Assembly (NCBI RefSeq): GCF_007991615.1
Contig: NZ_BJYR01000029.1
Coordinates: 1 to 51,322, forward strand
From: Novosphingobium sediminis
Lineage (GTDB): Bacteria; Pseudomonadota; Alphaproteobacteria; Sphingomonadales; Sphingomonadaceae
Reading direction: 5' to 3'
DNA length: 51,322 nucleotides
Shown one piece after another: positions 27,503 to 36,725 of this stretch; within the stretch, counting starts at the first letter, position 1; each line of letters starts with the position of its first letter. Both the position numbers and the translations under genes were made by a program. The notes beneath the pieces were generated by a model. That model was not told where the DNA came from and made no database searches. It saw only the letters and a program-made list of their open reading frames with translations.

Positions 27503-30500
27503 ATGCATTCCATCGCAGCGGTTCGTTCGTCCGGTGGTGCTGCCGACTATTTCGCGAACGACAACTACTACACGGCACAAGAGAGCGCGCAAGCGGGGGT
27601 CTGGGCTGGCGAGGGTGCGCGCGCACTCGGGCTCGAGGGAACGGTCGGGCGCGATGCGTTTGAAGCCATTCTCAACGGCCATCTGCCCGACGGGGACAAG
27701 GTGGGGCAGGTCGAGGGGCGCAGGCTGGGTCTCGATCTCACCTTTTCCATGCCCAAGTCCGCCTCGATCCTGGCTCTGGTCTCAGGCGACCGGCGGATCC
27801 TGGATGCCCACATGGCGGCCGTGCGCTCGACCATGTCGCAGCTCGTCGAGAAGCAGTATGCCGAAGGCCGCAATTACGAGCGCAGTCGCAGCGGCGAGCC
27901 TGAGAAGACCGGCAACCTCGTCTATGCCCTGTTTGCCCACGACACGAGCCGCGCGCTCGATCCCCAGGGGCATATTCACGCCGTCGTCGCCAATCTGACC
28001 CGCGACCTCAAGGGCAACTGGAAGGCGCTGTGGAACGGCGAGATCTGGAAGAACAACACGACGATCGGCCAGTTCTACCACGCCGCTTTCCGCGCCCAGC
28101 TCCAGAAGCTCGGCTATGAGACCGAGGCATCCGGCAAGCATGGCGCATTCGAGATCAAGGGCGTGCCCACGGCTGTGATCAAGGCGTTTTCGACCCGGGC
28201 TAACGAGATCGAGGCGAAGATCGCCGAGACCGGCGCGACCCGCCTCGCCACCAAGAAGCAGATCACCCTCTACACCCGTGACCCCAAGCTCGCCGTCGAG
28301 GATCGGGCCGCGCTGGCCGAAGGCTGGAAGACCCGCGCTGCCGAACTGGGATTTGACGGCAAACCCCTCATCGCCGAGGCCATGGCGCGGGCCGCCCATC
28401 AGGTCCGCCCGACCTTGCGCGAAACGGCGAGCCAGGCCTTTGCTGAAGTCGCCGAACGGATCAGCGCTGCCATGCGGCCGCCCAGTGCGCTCGCGGTCAG
28501 CGGCCCCGCCGCACTCTTCCTTTCCGCCGAGACGATCAAGGCCCAGCATGCCACTGCCTCGGCCATCCGGCACCTTTCGGAGCGCGAGGCCGCATTCAGC
28601 CCGCAGGCGATCCTGAGCGCCGCGCTCGGCTTCCAGATCAAGGGTCTCGAAGGGGGCGCTGTCGCCCTGCGGATCGGCGAACTGGTCCGTGAGGGGCATC
28701 TGATCCCGGGCAAGTCCGACCGGCTCGATGGCCACTACGATCTCGTGACCACGCCCGCGGCGCTCGGGCGAGAGCAGCAGATACTGGACCGGATCGATGC
28801 CGGAGCCGGCAAGGGCCGGGTGTTCATGGCGCCAGAGGTCGCCATGGTACGGCTCCAGGCGGCGGCACGCGAACTCGGGATCGAGCGCGCCGGCAGCGAT
28901 GGCTGGCAGCTCAATGCCGGGCAGCTCGCCGCGGGCGTGGCCGTGCTGTCGGGCAAGGACCGCTTCCTCAACATCCAGGGCGTGGCGGGCGCGGGCAAGT
29001 CGACGCTGCTGGGCGCGCTTGACAAGGTGCTGTCCGCCGAAGGGGTCAAGCTCGTTGGCCTCGCCTTCCAGAACAAGATGGTTGCCGACCTGCGCGGCGG
29101 AGGCTCAGGCATGATGACTGCCGAGCAGATGCGCGAGGCCGGGATCGAAGCCTGGACCATTGCCAGCTTCGTCAACCGCTATGCCGGGCCCGCCGCGCAA
29201 GGCCAGGGCGAACGGTTCGAGACCGCGCGCACCGCGCTCCAGAACACGGTCATCATCACCGACGAAAGTTCGATGGTCTCCTCGCGCGACATGGCGAGCC
29301 TGACCATGATCGCCGAGCGTCTCGACCTCGCCAAGGCACCGTTCATCGGCGACCGCCAGCAGCTCTCGGCGATCGAGCAGGGCAAGATGTTCGCGGTGTC
29401 GCAGGCCGCGGGGCAGGCGACAGTCAGGATGGACGAGAACATCCGCCAGAAGGGCTCGCCGCTGCTGCTCGCGGTGGCCGGTCTGTCGAACGAAGGCCAT
29501 GCCGGCCTGGCGCTCGATCTCCTGGCGGCCCACGGCCGGGTGATCGAGGACAAGGCCGATCATATTGCCGCCGCTGCCGACCTCTGGTTGTCGCTTGCCC
29601 CGGAGGAGCGCGCGCGCACGGCGATATTCACGGCCGGCCGCGACGACCGCACCCGGATCAACGGCCTCGTCCAGCAGGGCCTGCTCAAGGAGGGCAGTCT
29701 TGCCGGCCCCGGCGTCCCCTTCTCGACCCTGCAGAGCGCCAATGCCACCCGCGAGGAGATGCGCTTTGCCTCGACCTACCGGCCCGGCCAGGTGCTCGAG
29801 GCGCGGATGGACGTGCGCGAACTGGGGCTGAGGCGCGGCGAATACGACGTGGTGGCGATCGGCCGCGACGGCAAAGTGACGCTGGAGCGCGATGGCAAGC
29901 GCAAGGTCATCGATCCGGACCGGATCGACCCGCAGCACCGTTTCGACCGAATCGGGCTCTACGACCGCAAGGACATTACCCTCCATGGCGGCGAGACGGT
30001 GTTCTGGCGCGAAAAGGATGGGCCCCGCGATATCGCGAAGTCGACCTATGCGAAGGTCGTCTCGGCAACTGGGCAAGCCGTGACGCTTGAGCTTGCCGAC
30101 AAGCGGCAGATCACCCTGCCCTCCAGCGATCCCATGCTGCGGCGGCTTGACCTGGGCTATGCGCTCAATGCGCACATGGCGCAGGGCATGACCCAGGCCC
30201 AGGCGATCGAGGTGATCTCTTCACGGCAGCGCAACCTCGCCACCCAGCGCACCCAGAACGTTCTCAATACCCGCGCGACCGACGACATGCGGGTCGTGAC
30301 CAACGACCTCGAGGCGCTCAAGTTCCAGCTCGACCGGACGCCGGGCAACAAGACCTCGGCGCTCGAGACGGTCGGCAGGCTCGAGGTTGACGCGCGGCCC
30401 GCGAACCCGATCGAGCCTCGCCAGCTCCCCGAACTCAGGATGAGCCCGGAACTGAAGGCGAAGCTCGATGCTGCCCTTGGCCCGGTCGCAGCCCCGGCGG

Positions 30501-30547
30501 TGCGCCAGCTCCCCGTCCCGGAAAAATCGCTGGGGCTCGACCTGTGA
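27503..30547 (+). CDS. traI: MobF-type conjugative relaxase/helicase
   Basis: Encodes 1014 residues. The N-terminal relaxase domain has the catalytic tyrosines in YFANDNYYTAQ (Tyr16, Tyr22, Tyr23) and the three-His metal motif: His146 in AHDTSRALDPQ and His157/His159 in GHIHAVVANLT. The rest is a RecD/SF1 helicase: Walker A GVAGAGKST (about 493-501), Walker B IITDESSMV (about 583-591) and GDRQQLSAIEQG. The C-terminus holds LGYALNAHMAQGMTQ, the helicase motif VI region. It nicks at oriT, stays attached to the 5' end, and unwinds the strand for transfer. It is shorter than F TraI (1756 residues), closer to TrwC/TraA of pKM101-like size. The next gene starts within the stop (GTGA). Confidence 0.95.
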   Translation: MHSIAAVRSSGGAADYFANDNYYTAQESAQAGVWAGEGARALGLEGTVGRDAFEAILNGHLPDGDKVGQVEGRRLGLDLTFSMPKSASILALVSGDRRILDAHMAAVRSTMSQLVEKQYAEGRNYERSRSGEPEKTGNLVYALFAHDTSRALDPQGHIHAVVANLTRDLKGNWKALWNGEIWKNNTTIGQFYHAAFRAQLQKLGYETEASGKHGAFEIKGVPTAVIKAFSTRANEIEAKIAETGATRLATKKQITLYTRDPKLAVEDRAALAEGWKTRAAELGFDGKPLIAEAMARAAHQVRPTLRETASQAFAEVAERISAAMRPPSALAVSGPAALFLSAETIKAQHATASAIRHLSEREAAFSPQAILSAALGFQIKGLEGGAVALRIGELVREGHLIPGKSDRLDGHYDLVTTPAALGREQQILDRIDAGAGKGRVFMAPEVAMVRLQAAARELGIERAGSDGWQLNAGQLAAGVAVLSGKDRFLNIQGVAGAGKSTLLGALDKVLSAEGVKLVGLAFQNKMVADLRGGGSGMMTAEQMREAGIEAWTIASFVNRYAGPAAQGQGERFETARTALQNTVIITDESSMVSSRDMASLTMIAERLDLAKAPFIGDRQQLSAIEQGKMFAVSQAAGQATVRMDENIRQKGSPLLLAVAGLSNEGHAGLALDLLAAHGRVIEDKADHIAAAADLWLSLAPEERARTAIFTAGRDDRTRINGLVQQGLLKEGSLAGPGVPFSTLQSANATREEMRFASTYRPGQVLEARMDVRELGLRRGEYDVVAIGRDGKVTLERDGKRKVIDPDRIDPQHRFDRIGLYDRKDITLHGGETVFWREKDGPRDIAKSTYAKVVSATGQAVTLELADKRQITLPSSDPMLRRLDLGYALNAHMAQGMTQAQAIEVISSRQRNLATQRTQNVLNTRATDDMRVVTNDLEALKFQLDRTPGNKTSALETVGRLEVDARPANPIEPRQLPELRMSPELKAKLDAALGPVAAPAVRQLPVPEKSLGLDL

Positions 30548-30792
30548 GGCCCCTGCCCTTGCTTTCGCGCGAGCGGCGCACACGCCTGTTCGACGGCTGC
30601 CAGGCGGCGCTGGTCTGGCTGGCGGTGCTCGCCAGTGTTGTCGCCGACGAGCAAGTCGAGACACTGGCGCTTGCTGCCATGGCAGCCGTGGCGCTCGCCG
30701 CGGCCTTCGTTGCGCTTTGCCCTGCGACCCCAGCCCCAAGCCTGCGAGATGCATCACCCACAACCAGGGAGGACGAGAGCCATGTCCTATGA
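30544..30792 (+). CDS. Small membrane protein downstream of relaxase
   Basis: Encodes 82 residues from GTG 30544, overlapping the relaxase stop (GTGA). Two hydrophobic stretches (ALVWLAVLASVVA and LALAAMAAVALAAAFVALC) predict two membrane spans; the N-terminus (LLSRERRTRLF) is basic. No family recognised. The translational overlap suggests it functions with the transfer apparatus, perhaps at the membrane. Confidence 0.6.
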   Translation: MRPLPLLSRERRTRLFDGCQAALVWLAVLASVVADEQVETLALAAMAAVALAAAFVALCPATPAPSLRDASPTTREDESHVL

Positions 30793-30985
30793 CCATCAGG
30801 AAATCGGCGACTTTGCCAATGAACGCGACGCTCAGGACTGGGCCGAGCGCAATGGCATCGATGTTCGCGACCTGCATCTGCGCGCGGTGCGCGAGCGCGG
30901 CGTGACCCTGAGCGTGCGCCGGTCGGCGCTCGGGGATTCTGCAACCAGCGACCTCTCCTACGGCCGCCGGACCGGCTTTTTCTGA
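30782..30985 (+). CDS. Small hypothetical protein
   Basis: Encodes 67 residues from ATG 30782: MSYDHQEIGDFANERDAQDW, then AERNGIDVRDLHLRAVRERG. It overlaps the end of the preceding membrane-protein gene, with GGAGGACGAG upstream as ribosome site. Hydrophilic; no motif known. Last cistron of the RHH-traD-traI operon as far as can be seen. Confidence 0.6.
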   Translation: MSYDHQEIGDFANERDAQDWAERNGIDVRDLHLRAVRERGVTLSVRRSALGDSATSDLSYGRRTGFF

Positions 30986-31104
30986 TACCGACAGCGAAAC
31001 CGGCCAGAACCCAATCGCTTCCACCGGGTGCGCAGCGCACATCCGGACGGAAGGCGCGGTCCGGGACGCCTCCCACCGGGCCGCGCCAGTCTTGCAGCCG
31101 GACA

Positions 31105-32091
31105 TTGCTGGCAAACGCGGTGGAGGACGATGACCTGCTGTGCCTTCGCAGCGGAGCAGCGCCGCGCGACATGCTTGATGCGCCAGAGCGGGTGGACATG
31201 GCCGAAGCCATGCAGGCAACCAGCGAGCCGCGATCAATCGACCTGATCGGCGATATCGGTGTCCTGACCGCGGCCTTGTCCTGCCTCTCTGCGCGCGAGG
31301 AGCGTGTCATCCGGTTGCGCTTCGGACTTGGAGGTCACGGTGAATGGACCTTGCAGCAAATTGGCGACGAGTTTGGAGTAAATCCCCAGCGCATCCGCCA
31401 GATTGAGATGAAGGCATTGCGCCGACTGCGTCATCAGTTCCGCAAGCGTTATGGACCGTTGCCAATGGATCCCAAGCCCACATCGCTGCCGGCGGCCGCC
31501 CAGGCAACCGGGGCCCAGAGCGTCAAGGCTTCGCCTGCAAGGGCTCCAGGACCAGGTCCAGTGGTGCGGCGCGCCAAGACTGTGCCCACTGCCACCGTGG
31601 CAAGACCAGTACCAGTCCGGCATGGCGCTGACCCTGGCCGCGAAAATGGCATATCGGGGGGGATCCTGACATTGCTGATCGGCATGTTCCTGCTCGCGGT
31701 GACCTTTGACCAGACGGTTGGCTTCCATCTGGGACGCCATCTCGGCCCAGGTCCTGCCCTGTTGGTCTGCGGCCTGAACTTTATCTGCGGCGCGGCGGTT
31801 TTTTGTCAGGGGTGGACTGCAATTCGGGAGGGTGACGCCATCGTTGGCGGCCGCGCGGCGGCAGTGCGCACCTTAATGCTTGGCGCTTGCCTGGGCCTTG
31901 CCGTCTATGGTTTTCGCTCGCCCGAGCTTTACCAGTTTCTGCTCGATATGTCTGCGACGACACCGCCCCGATTTCGTGGGGAGATGCCCCTGAAGATATC
32001 GGTATTCATGGGGCTGTTCATCATTATCGGCGCCTTGCACTTGCCGAACCGGCTGCTGTCATGGCGGAAAAGACAGCCATTGCCGGCATGA
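31105..32091 (+). CDS. Sigma-70 region 4 domain fused to a membrane domain
   Basis: The frame is open from TTG 31105 to 32091 (328 residues); the true start is uncertain (GTG 31120 or ATG 31171 are possible). Residues 45-115 are a sigma-70 region 4: IGVLTAALSCLSAREERVIR, RFGLGGHGEWTLQQIGDEFG and VNPQRIRQIEMKALRRLRHQ. Residues 120-178 are a Pro/Ala-rich linker. Residues 180-315 hold four hydrophobic segments (ILTLLIGMFLLAVTF; ALLVCGLNFICGAAVF; LMLGACLGLAVYGF; ISVFMGLFIIIGALHL). Regions 2 and 3 of a sigma factor are absent, so it cannot act as a full sigma factor; a membrane-bound DNA-binding regulator is more likely. The combination is unusual. Confidence 0.72.
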   Translation: MLANAVEDDDLLCLRSGAAPRDMLDAPERVDMAEAMQATSEPRSIDLIGDIGVLTAALSCLSAREERVIRLRFGLGGHGEWTLQQIGDEFGVNPQRIRQIEMKALRRLRHQFRKRYGPLPMDPKPTSLPAAAQATGAQSVKASPARAPGPGPVVRRAKTVPTATVARPVPVRHGADPGRENGISGGILTLLIGMFLLAVTFDQTVGFHLGRHLGPGPALLVCGLNFICGAAVFCQGWTAIREGDAIVGGRAAAVRTLMLGACLGLAVYGFRSPELYQFLLDMSATTPPRFRGEMPLKISVFMGLFIIIGALHLPNRLLSWRKRQPLPA

Positions 32092-32151
32092 CTTGCATCC
32101 TGATCTCGCCACAAACGCCCCTGCCCGCTATCAGGATGCCAAGGTGATTCC

Positions 32152-32373
32152 ATGATCCAGCCCGCCCGCCTCTCTGCAAGCACATTCGTCGGCACCATCG
32201 AACCTGGTGCGCGCGGGCTGATCCTGCGCGACGATGACGGGATGTGCTGGCGGCTCGGCTTTGTCGATGAAGCCGTCGCGGTCGGCTTGAGCGGGCGCGT
32301 TCGTGTGCGCGGCCGTATCGTCGAGGTCGACCGGATCGAGGCCGAGTACGTTGACGTCAGGGATAGCGCCTGA
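32152..32373 (+). CDS. Small beta-rich protein (DUF5818-like)
   Basis: Encodes 73 residues starting MIQPARLSASTFVGTIEPGA, with WRLGFVDEAVAVGLSGRVRV and RGRIVEVDRIEAEYV. The pattern of short strands around GRVRVRG suggests an OB-like or SH3-like barrel and resembles the family I know as DUF5818. Weak ribosome site (AAGGTG). Convergent with yhaV, whose stop is 10 nt away. Confidence 0.6.
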   Translation: MIQPARLSASTFVGTIEPGARGLILRDDDGMCWRLGFVDEAVAVGLSGRVRVRGRIVEVDRIEAEYVDVRDSA

Positions 32374-32383
32374 GCCGTCCTGA

Positions 32384-32866
32384 TCATTTCTCCGCAAGCG
32401 ACTGGCTCGCCTTCAGCAGGGCATTCCAATCCTCGGGCGGGTTGCCCTTGTCGAGCATGGTCTTGAACACGGCATAGGCATCGGTCTTCGCGCCATAGGT
32501 GCGAAGCGTGTCGCTGTCGTTGACCCAGGCCAGGATGATGATCTTCGCTGCGGTCGAATAGCGGAAGAACAGGCGGAAGCGGCCATTGCCGAACTTTGCC
32601 CGAAACCAGTGCTTGCGCGCCGGACCCAGCGTCCCGCCCTGGCGGAATTCGGGGCGAGCGGGATCGACGGGGATCACCTCGAACATCAGTTTGCGGAGCG
32701 CTGCCAGAAGTTTGGCGTTGGCAGTCGACGCGTATCCACCCGGATCCTTCTCGCGGGCGCGTTCAACCGCGAGCGTCAACTTCTCAAGCTGTTCGAGAAA
32801 AAGCGGATGAGCGTAAAGCGTCCATCCGTTGACCGTCAGCCCTTCAGGAACGGGCTTCCTCTTCAA
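32384..32866 (-). CDS. yhaV: Type II toxin, YhaV family
   Basis: Encodes 160 residues, close to the family's usual 154. Typical segments: VNGWTLYAHPLFLEQLEKLT, PGGYASTANAKLLAALRKL, VIPVDPARPEFRQGGTLGPA, RKHWFRAKFGNGRFRLFFRY and IIILAWVNDSDTLRTYGAKT, then DAYAVFKTMLDKGNPPEDW. These are the YhaV (RelE-superfamily) RNase marks, with the basic and His residues of the active cleft present. It cuts mRNA when free of its antitoxin. It overlaps the prlF gene by 4 nt and is co-transcribed with it. Nothing suggests damage. Confidence 0.92.
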   Translation of the reverse strand: MKRKPVPEGLTVNGWTLYAHPLFLEQLEKLTLAVERAREKDPGGYASTANAKLLAALRKLMFEVIPVDPARPEFRQGGTLGPARKHWFRAKFGNGRFRLFFRYSTAAKIIILAWVNDSDTLRTYGAKTDAYAVFKTMLDKGNPPEDWNALLKASQSLAEK

Positions 32867-33186
32867 AGGGCGACGTCGCCATCGATCGCGTCATCGAGAT
32901 CGACCGGAACATCGGCCGTGAGCGCCGTGATGCGCGCTGCCAATTCCGGGCCAAGCGCCTTCACGGCCTCGGGATGACGCTTCAGATCGGCTGCCAGGAA
33001 ACTCAGGAAGCTGTCGATTGCCGGATCTTCGTCGTCGTCGGCACGGCAGACGGTAACCCCCCCATCGCTCACGCGAAAGGCAATGCGGCCGCCGTAGTCG
33101 ACGCCAAGCGCCTGGCGCACAGCTTTGGGGATCGTCGTTTGCCCCTTGGCGGTGATGGTGCTGATTTCTTCGAGTGAGATCGCCAT
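32863..33186 (-). CDS. prlF: Type II antitoxin, PrlF family
   Basis: Encodes 107 residues from ATG 33186, chosen because GGAGAG sits 8 nt upstream; the ATG at 33198 has none. Residues 1-50 are an AbrB-like swapped-hairpin DNA-binding domain (ISTITAKGQTTIPKAVRQAL, then GRIAFRVSDGGVTVC), and the C-terminal half (ADLKRHPEAVKALGPELAAR and VPVDLDDAIDGDVAL) binds the toxin. It represses its own operon with YhaV. Part of a standard PrlF-YhaV pair that may stabilise the element. Confidence 0.92.
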   Translation of the reverse strand: MAISLEEISTITAKGQTTIPKAVRQALGVDYGGRIAFRVSDGGVTVCRADDDEDPAIDSFLSFLAADLKRHPEAVKALGPELAARITALTADVPVDLDDAIDGDVAL

Positions 33187-33467
33187 GATGCTCTCCATGT
33201 CGGGGATTGAGGTAAGGAATAATTCTTACCTTGTCAAGGTTCCTACTTGGCATCGACCGGACTCTCTGGATATGTTCACCGCACATGTTGCGGAGAATAG
33301 CCGCTCTATTCTCCGCATTTCCGCCGATGGGGGCCGAGGTGATCGGCGCTTCGCGCTGGGGAGTGTGGAGGTTCGGCATGGGTGCGGGGGGCATTCCCTT
33401 TTCCTGGCAGATCATTGAAAATCGGGCGAGAACCGGATATGATCCTGCCAGCGCAAGGAGCCCCGCC

Positions 33468-33665
33468 ATGGACCACAATCGTTACGGACTCGATGGCCAA
33501 CCCGTGTTTCCCCGCCCAGGTCACTTCGATCACGTAACCGGCCAACCGCTCCCGACTTTTCGGGGAGGGGGTCGTTCGGGGAACTACCCATTGGCTCTTC
33601 CCTTGGCGGTGATCATGGCCGCGCTGGGAGCTTTCCTCGCTTATATGTCGAATTTGTTCGGCTGA
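33468..33665 (+). CDS. Small single-span membrane protein
   Basis: Encodes 65 residues from ATG 33468 (AAGGAG at 33455-33460). MDHNRYGLDGQPVFPRPGHF is a polar N-terminal part and LALPLAVIMAALGAFLAYM a C-terminal membrane span. No family recognised. It is convergent with traG, whose stop is 3 nt away, and divergent from the prlF-yhaV pair. Confidence 0.6.
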   Translation: MDHNRYGLDGQPVFPRPGHFDHVTGQPLPTFRGGGRSGNYPLALPLAVIMAALGAFLAYMSNLFG

Positions 33666-33667
33666 AG

Positions 33668-36600
33668 CTATCCACGCCGCCTGGCAACGTGCAGGTGATC
33701 GCGAGCAGGGTTATCTGGAAACCTTTCGAAGTCGACGGCATAATTCGGGCCCAGGCGCTCGCGTACGCGCTCCGCCCACTGTTCTCCCTGTTGGTCCGAG
33801 ATGTTGTTGCCGCGGAAGTCGAGCGCGCGATTGTCGTAGTGCGCCGAGCCGGAGGCATGCTGGTTGCTGTCATTCCCCGAAGTTACCACCGGGCGCGGCA
33901 ACCCGAGCGCCCTTGCCTCGTCCGCCACCACGCCCATCGCAGGGACGAGGTCGCCGTCCATTCGGCCGAGCCGCGCGCCGGCCTTGACGCCCATGCCGAG
34001 TTCCCTGGCCAGCCTGGCACCATCGACCGGGCCTTCGGGAGCGGCAAGCAGTGGTCCTCCCTCGAGGGAAGAGGCCACGAGGGGCGGCGTGCGATCGGCA
34101 GGCGAAAGCGATGCGGCTTGCGGCATGCCGAGATCGGCATGGCTGCCGAGCTTGCCCTGCCCGGCGATCGCCGCGACGTCGCCCAGTTCGTCAATCCGGC
34201 GGTTCCTGAGGTCGCTCATCAGGTCGTCCATGATGTAGCTGATCGCCTGATCGCGCCGTGCCATGTCGCGGTAATCGAGCCGCGGGTTGGCAATGTCTGG
34301 CAGGTGCCACTCGGGATGCTCGCGCTGCAGTGCCTCGTATCGATCCTGGATCAGGTTCGACATGTCGCTCGAGACCTGAAACCCGTGGCTTTCCGCATAG
34401 CTTGCTTCGTTCATCATCCGGCTGCCGATCTCGCGGTAGCGCGCGGCTGCGGCGCGGCGCTCCTCGGCTTCGGAGACCCGCCAGTCGGAGCCCTCGCTGC
34501 TGGTCCGGCTCTGGCTGGCATCGGTGTAGTCGGAGCTTTGGCTGAACGTGCCTGAAGACTGGACGTCGCCGCTGTTGCCGCTGACGACGACGCGGCTGCT
34601 GACATCCTCGGACTTGTCGGTGCCGCGGGTGACTTGGTTCGTTGCTGACCGCTCGGTGTTTACGCTCGCGCTGTCGCCGGTCTCCTTGCGACCGGATATG
34701 GCCGCGGAGGCGGAAGCGGAGACGCCGCTTCCGATGGCGCCCTCGAGCGGGGTCCCGATTGTCCCGGTGCCCGTCAGAGAGGCGCTCGTACCAAAGGTCC
34801 TTGTCGAGAAATTCCCGCTCGAACGGCTATTGCCCTGCCGCAGGATCAGATCGTCGTTGGTTACCTCCCGCGTCGACTTGCCGGCCGAGCCTTCGACCAC
34901 GACATTGCCGCCGACATTGTGGGTGTCGGACGCGCGCGATCCGCGTTCACTGCGGCTTCCGGTCACCTGGCTGCTGGCGCTGACCGCGCTTCCAAAGGTT
35001 CCGCGTGTGCTGCTCCAACTCGCCGAGGTGCCGTTCTCGATCCGGTCGGCCTCATTGAGGTACCACTGGCCCTGATTTCGCAAATCGCTGGCATAGCCGC
35101 GCGTCATCGAGGCCTTGAACGGCAACTGCGAGATCGCCCCGCTGGTGTCGATCACCCGCGCGCCGCTGCCATAGGCATGGGTCATCGCGCCATCGTCGCT
35201 TCTGAGGCCCATGTGGCTTGCGCCCACAGCCAGATTGGGGGCCTGGTTCCACTGCGCCATCTGGCGGTTGTTGGCGTTGAAGTTTCCATGGCTGACATCG
35301 CCGAATGTGTAGTTGCCGGTGGTCCGCTCGAGCGCGGCAGCATCGGCCGCCCCTTGCGGCGCGCTGAGCATCGAGCCCATGTTCGAGGCGACCGACATGG
35401 TGCCGCGCATGACCATCAGCGCAAGTACCGGCACCGACATCATCAGGAACCCGGCCATCGTCGCGATGTCCTGGTTGACCGCGTCGATCCCCGCCCAGTT
35501 GGCAAGCGCAATCCCGCCCGGCGCCGCCGCATTGGTCTGAGCGGTCAGCCGGTCCATGATGAACATGTGGATGAGGACGTAGATCGGTCCCCAGGCGGCG
35601 AGGTAGAAGAACCCGGCGAAGTATCCCTTGAGCGTCGCGATGCCGCTTTTGGGGAACAGCAGCAGCGGAAAGACGATCGGGAAGAGCGCGTAGAACACGA
35701 CCGTCAGCACGACGTTCAGCACTGGAATCCAGATCAACCCCTGCTCGGCCGTGGTGGTCATGGCGTTGCGGGTCTGGGCATCGGCGCGCTGGAGGGCAAA
35801 GGAATCGCTGTCGGCATTGCCGAAGTCGAGCTGGGCGGCCTCGAAGGCATCGACCACGCTCTTCTGCTTGAGGAACTGGTTGCGCGGCATGGCGGCGCCG
35901 GTGAGCAGCTGCGAAATCACCGGCACGTCGGTGGCAAGCTTGGCCCCGGCGGCGGCCTGGCTGAGCTTGGGGTACATGGTGTGGGCAAAGGGCAGCGCAT
36001 AGGCATTGATCTCGGCTTCCCACTGCCCGTCGATCAGCGTCCAGGCCTCGGCACAGGTCTTGCCCTCGATGTCTACCGAGCCGGCGCCGGTATCGGTCAG
36101 GTACTTCATGCCGCGGTTGGTCGCGGCATTGGCCCCAAGGTCGGCCCAGAGATCGGTAGATTCGCTGAGCAGCTTCAGACTCTTTGTGCCCAAGAGGATG
36201 TCGTAATAGGCGCATTGCTTGAGGTAACCGTCGAGGTTCGCCTTGAAGACGGGATTGCGGATCTCGAAGCCGCGCACCTTGTCCCACATCCGCGCGCCGT
36301 AGACGAAGCCGCCATTCGAGTAATTGAGAGCGGCGGGCATGACGAAGACCGTCTCGGCCGTGCGGGTAAAATAGTCGCTCACCTGGCTGGTGAATGAGGC
36401 CATGACGCCGAGCCCGATCGGCACATTGGCCACCGTGGCGGGGGCAAGCCCCGGATTGACGCGGTCGGTGACCTTGACGGTGACCGTCGGCACCATGAGC
36501 ACGAGGTAGATCAGCGTAGACTGAATGAACCAGCGAAACCAGGCGCGCCAGTCGAGGTCCATGGCGGTGACGAGGAGCGCGTAGATCAACCCCATCACCA

Positions 36601-36709
36601 TCACGACGCGGATCACCGACTTGAACCCGCCCGAACCGGTCCAGGCAGCGATGGCGTTGAAGGTATTGACGAGGTACTCGCCGCCGCCGACTGTGAAGAC
36701 CTCGAGCAT
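33668..36709 (-). CDS. traG: TraG-like mating-pair protein with C-terminal M15-type peptidase domain
   Basis: Encodes 1013 residues. The first 440 resemble F-type TraG N-terminal region: start MLEVFTVGGGEYLVNTFNAI, several membrane segments (VVMVMGLIYALLVTAM, LIYLVLMVPTVTVKV, LNVVLTVVFYALFPIVFPL, GFLMMSVPVLALMVM) and GLIWIPVL. Residues 440-800 are a Ser/Gly/Thr-rich periplasmic region. Residues about 925-1013 end in an unexpected domain with SAHYDNRALDFRG and DHLHVARR, the metal-binding pattern of M15/hedgehog-type peptidases. F TraG works in mating-pair stabilisation and entry exclusion. The peptidase could open the cell wall during channel assembly. Last gene of the minus-strand operon. Confidence 0.87.
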   Translation of the reverse strand: MLEVFTVGGGEYLVNTFNAIAAWTGSGGFKSVIRVVMVMGLIYALLVTAMDLDWRAWFRWFIQSTLIYLVLMVPTVTVKVTDRVNPGLAPATVANVPIGLGVMASFTSQVSDYFTRTAETVFVMPAALNYSNGGFVYGARMWDKVRGFEIRNPVFKANLDGYLKQCAYYDILLGTKSLKLLSESTDLWADLGANAATNRGMKYLTDTGAGSVDIEGKTCAEAWTLIDGQWEAEINAYALPFAHTMYPKLSQAAAGAKLATDVPVISQLLTGAAMPRNQFLKQKSVVDAFEAAQLDFGNADSDSFALQRADAQTRNAMTTTAEQGLIWIPVLNVVLTVVFYALFPIVFPLLLFPKSGIATLKGYFAGFFYLAAWGPIYVLIHMFIMDRLTAQTNAAAPGGIALANWAGIDAVNQDIATMAGFLMMSVPVLALMVMRGTMSVASNMGSMLSAPQGAADAAALERTTGNYTFGDVSHGNFNANNRQMAQWNQAPNLAVGASHMGLRSDDGAMTHAYGSGARVIDTSGAISQLPFKASMTRGYASDLRNQGQWYLNEADRIENGTSASWSSTRGTFGSAVSASSQVTGSRSERGSRASDTHNVGGNVVVEGSAGKSTREVTNDDLILRQGNSRSSGNFSTRTFGTSASLTGTGTIGTPLEGAIGSGVSASASAAISGRKETGDSASVNTERSATNQVTRGTDKSEDVSSRVVVSGNSGDVQSSGTFSQSSDYTDASQSRTSSEGSDWRVSEAEERRAAAARYREIGSRMMNEASYAESHGFQVSSDMSNLIQDRYEALQREHPEWHLPDIANPRLDYRDMARRDQAISYIMDDLMSDLRNRRIDELGDVAAIAGQGKLGSHADLGMPQAASLSPADRTPPLVASSLEGGPLLAAPEGPVDGARLARELGMGVKAGARLGRMDGDLVPAMGVVADEARALGLPRPVVTSGNDSNQHASGSAHYDNRALDFRGNNISDQQGEQWAERVRERLGPNYAVDFERFPDNPARDHLHVARRRG

Positions 36710-36725
36710 CGTGCGGTTACCGCCC

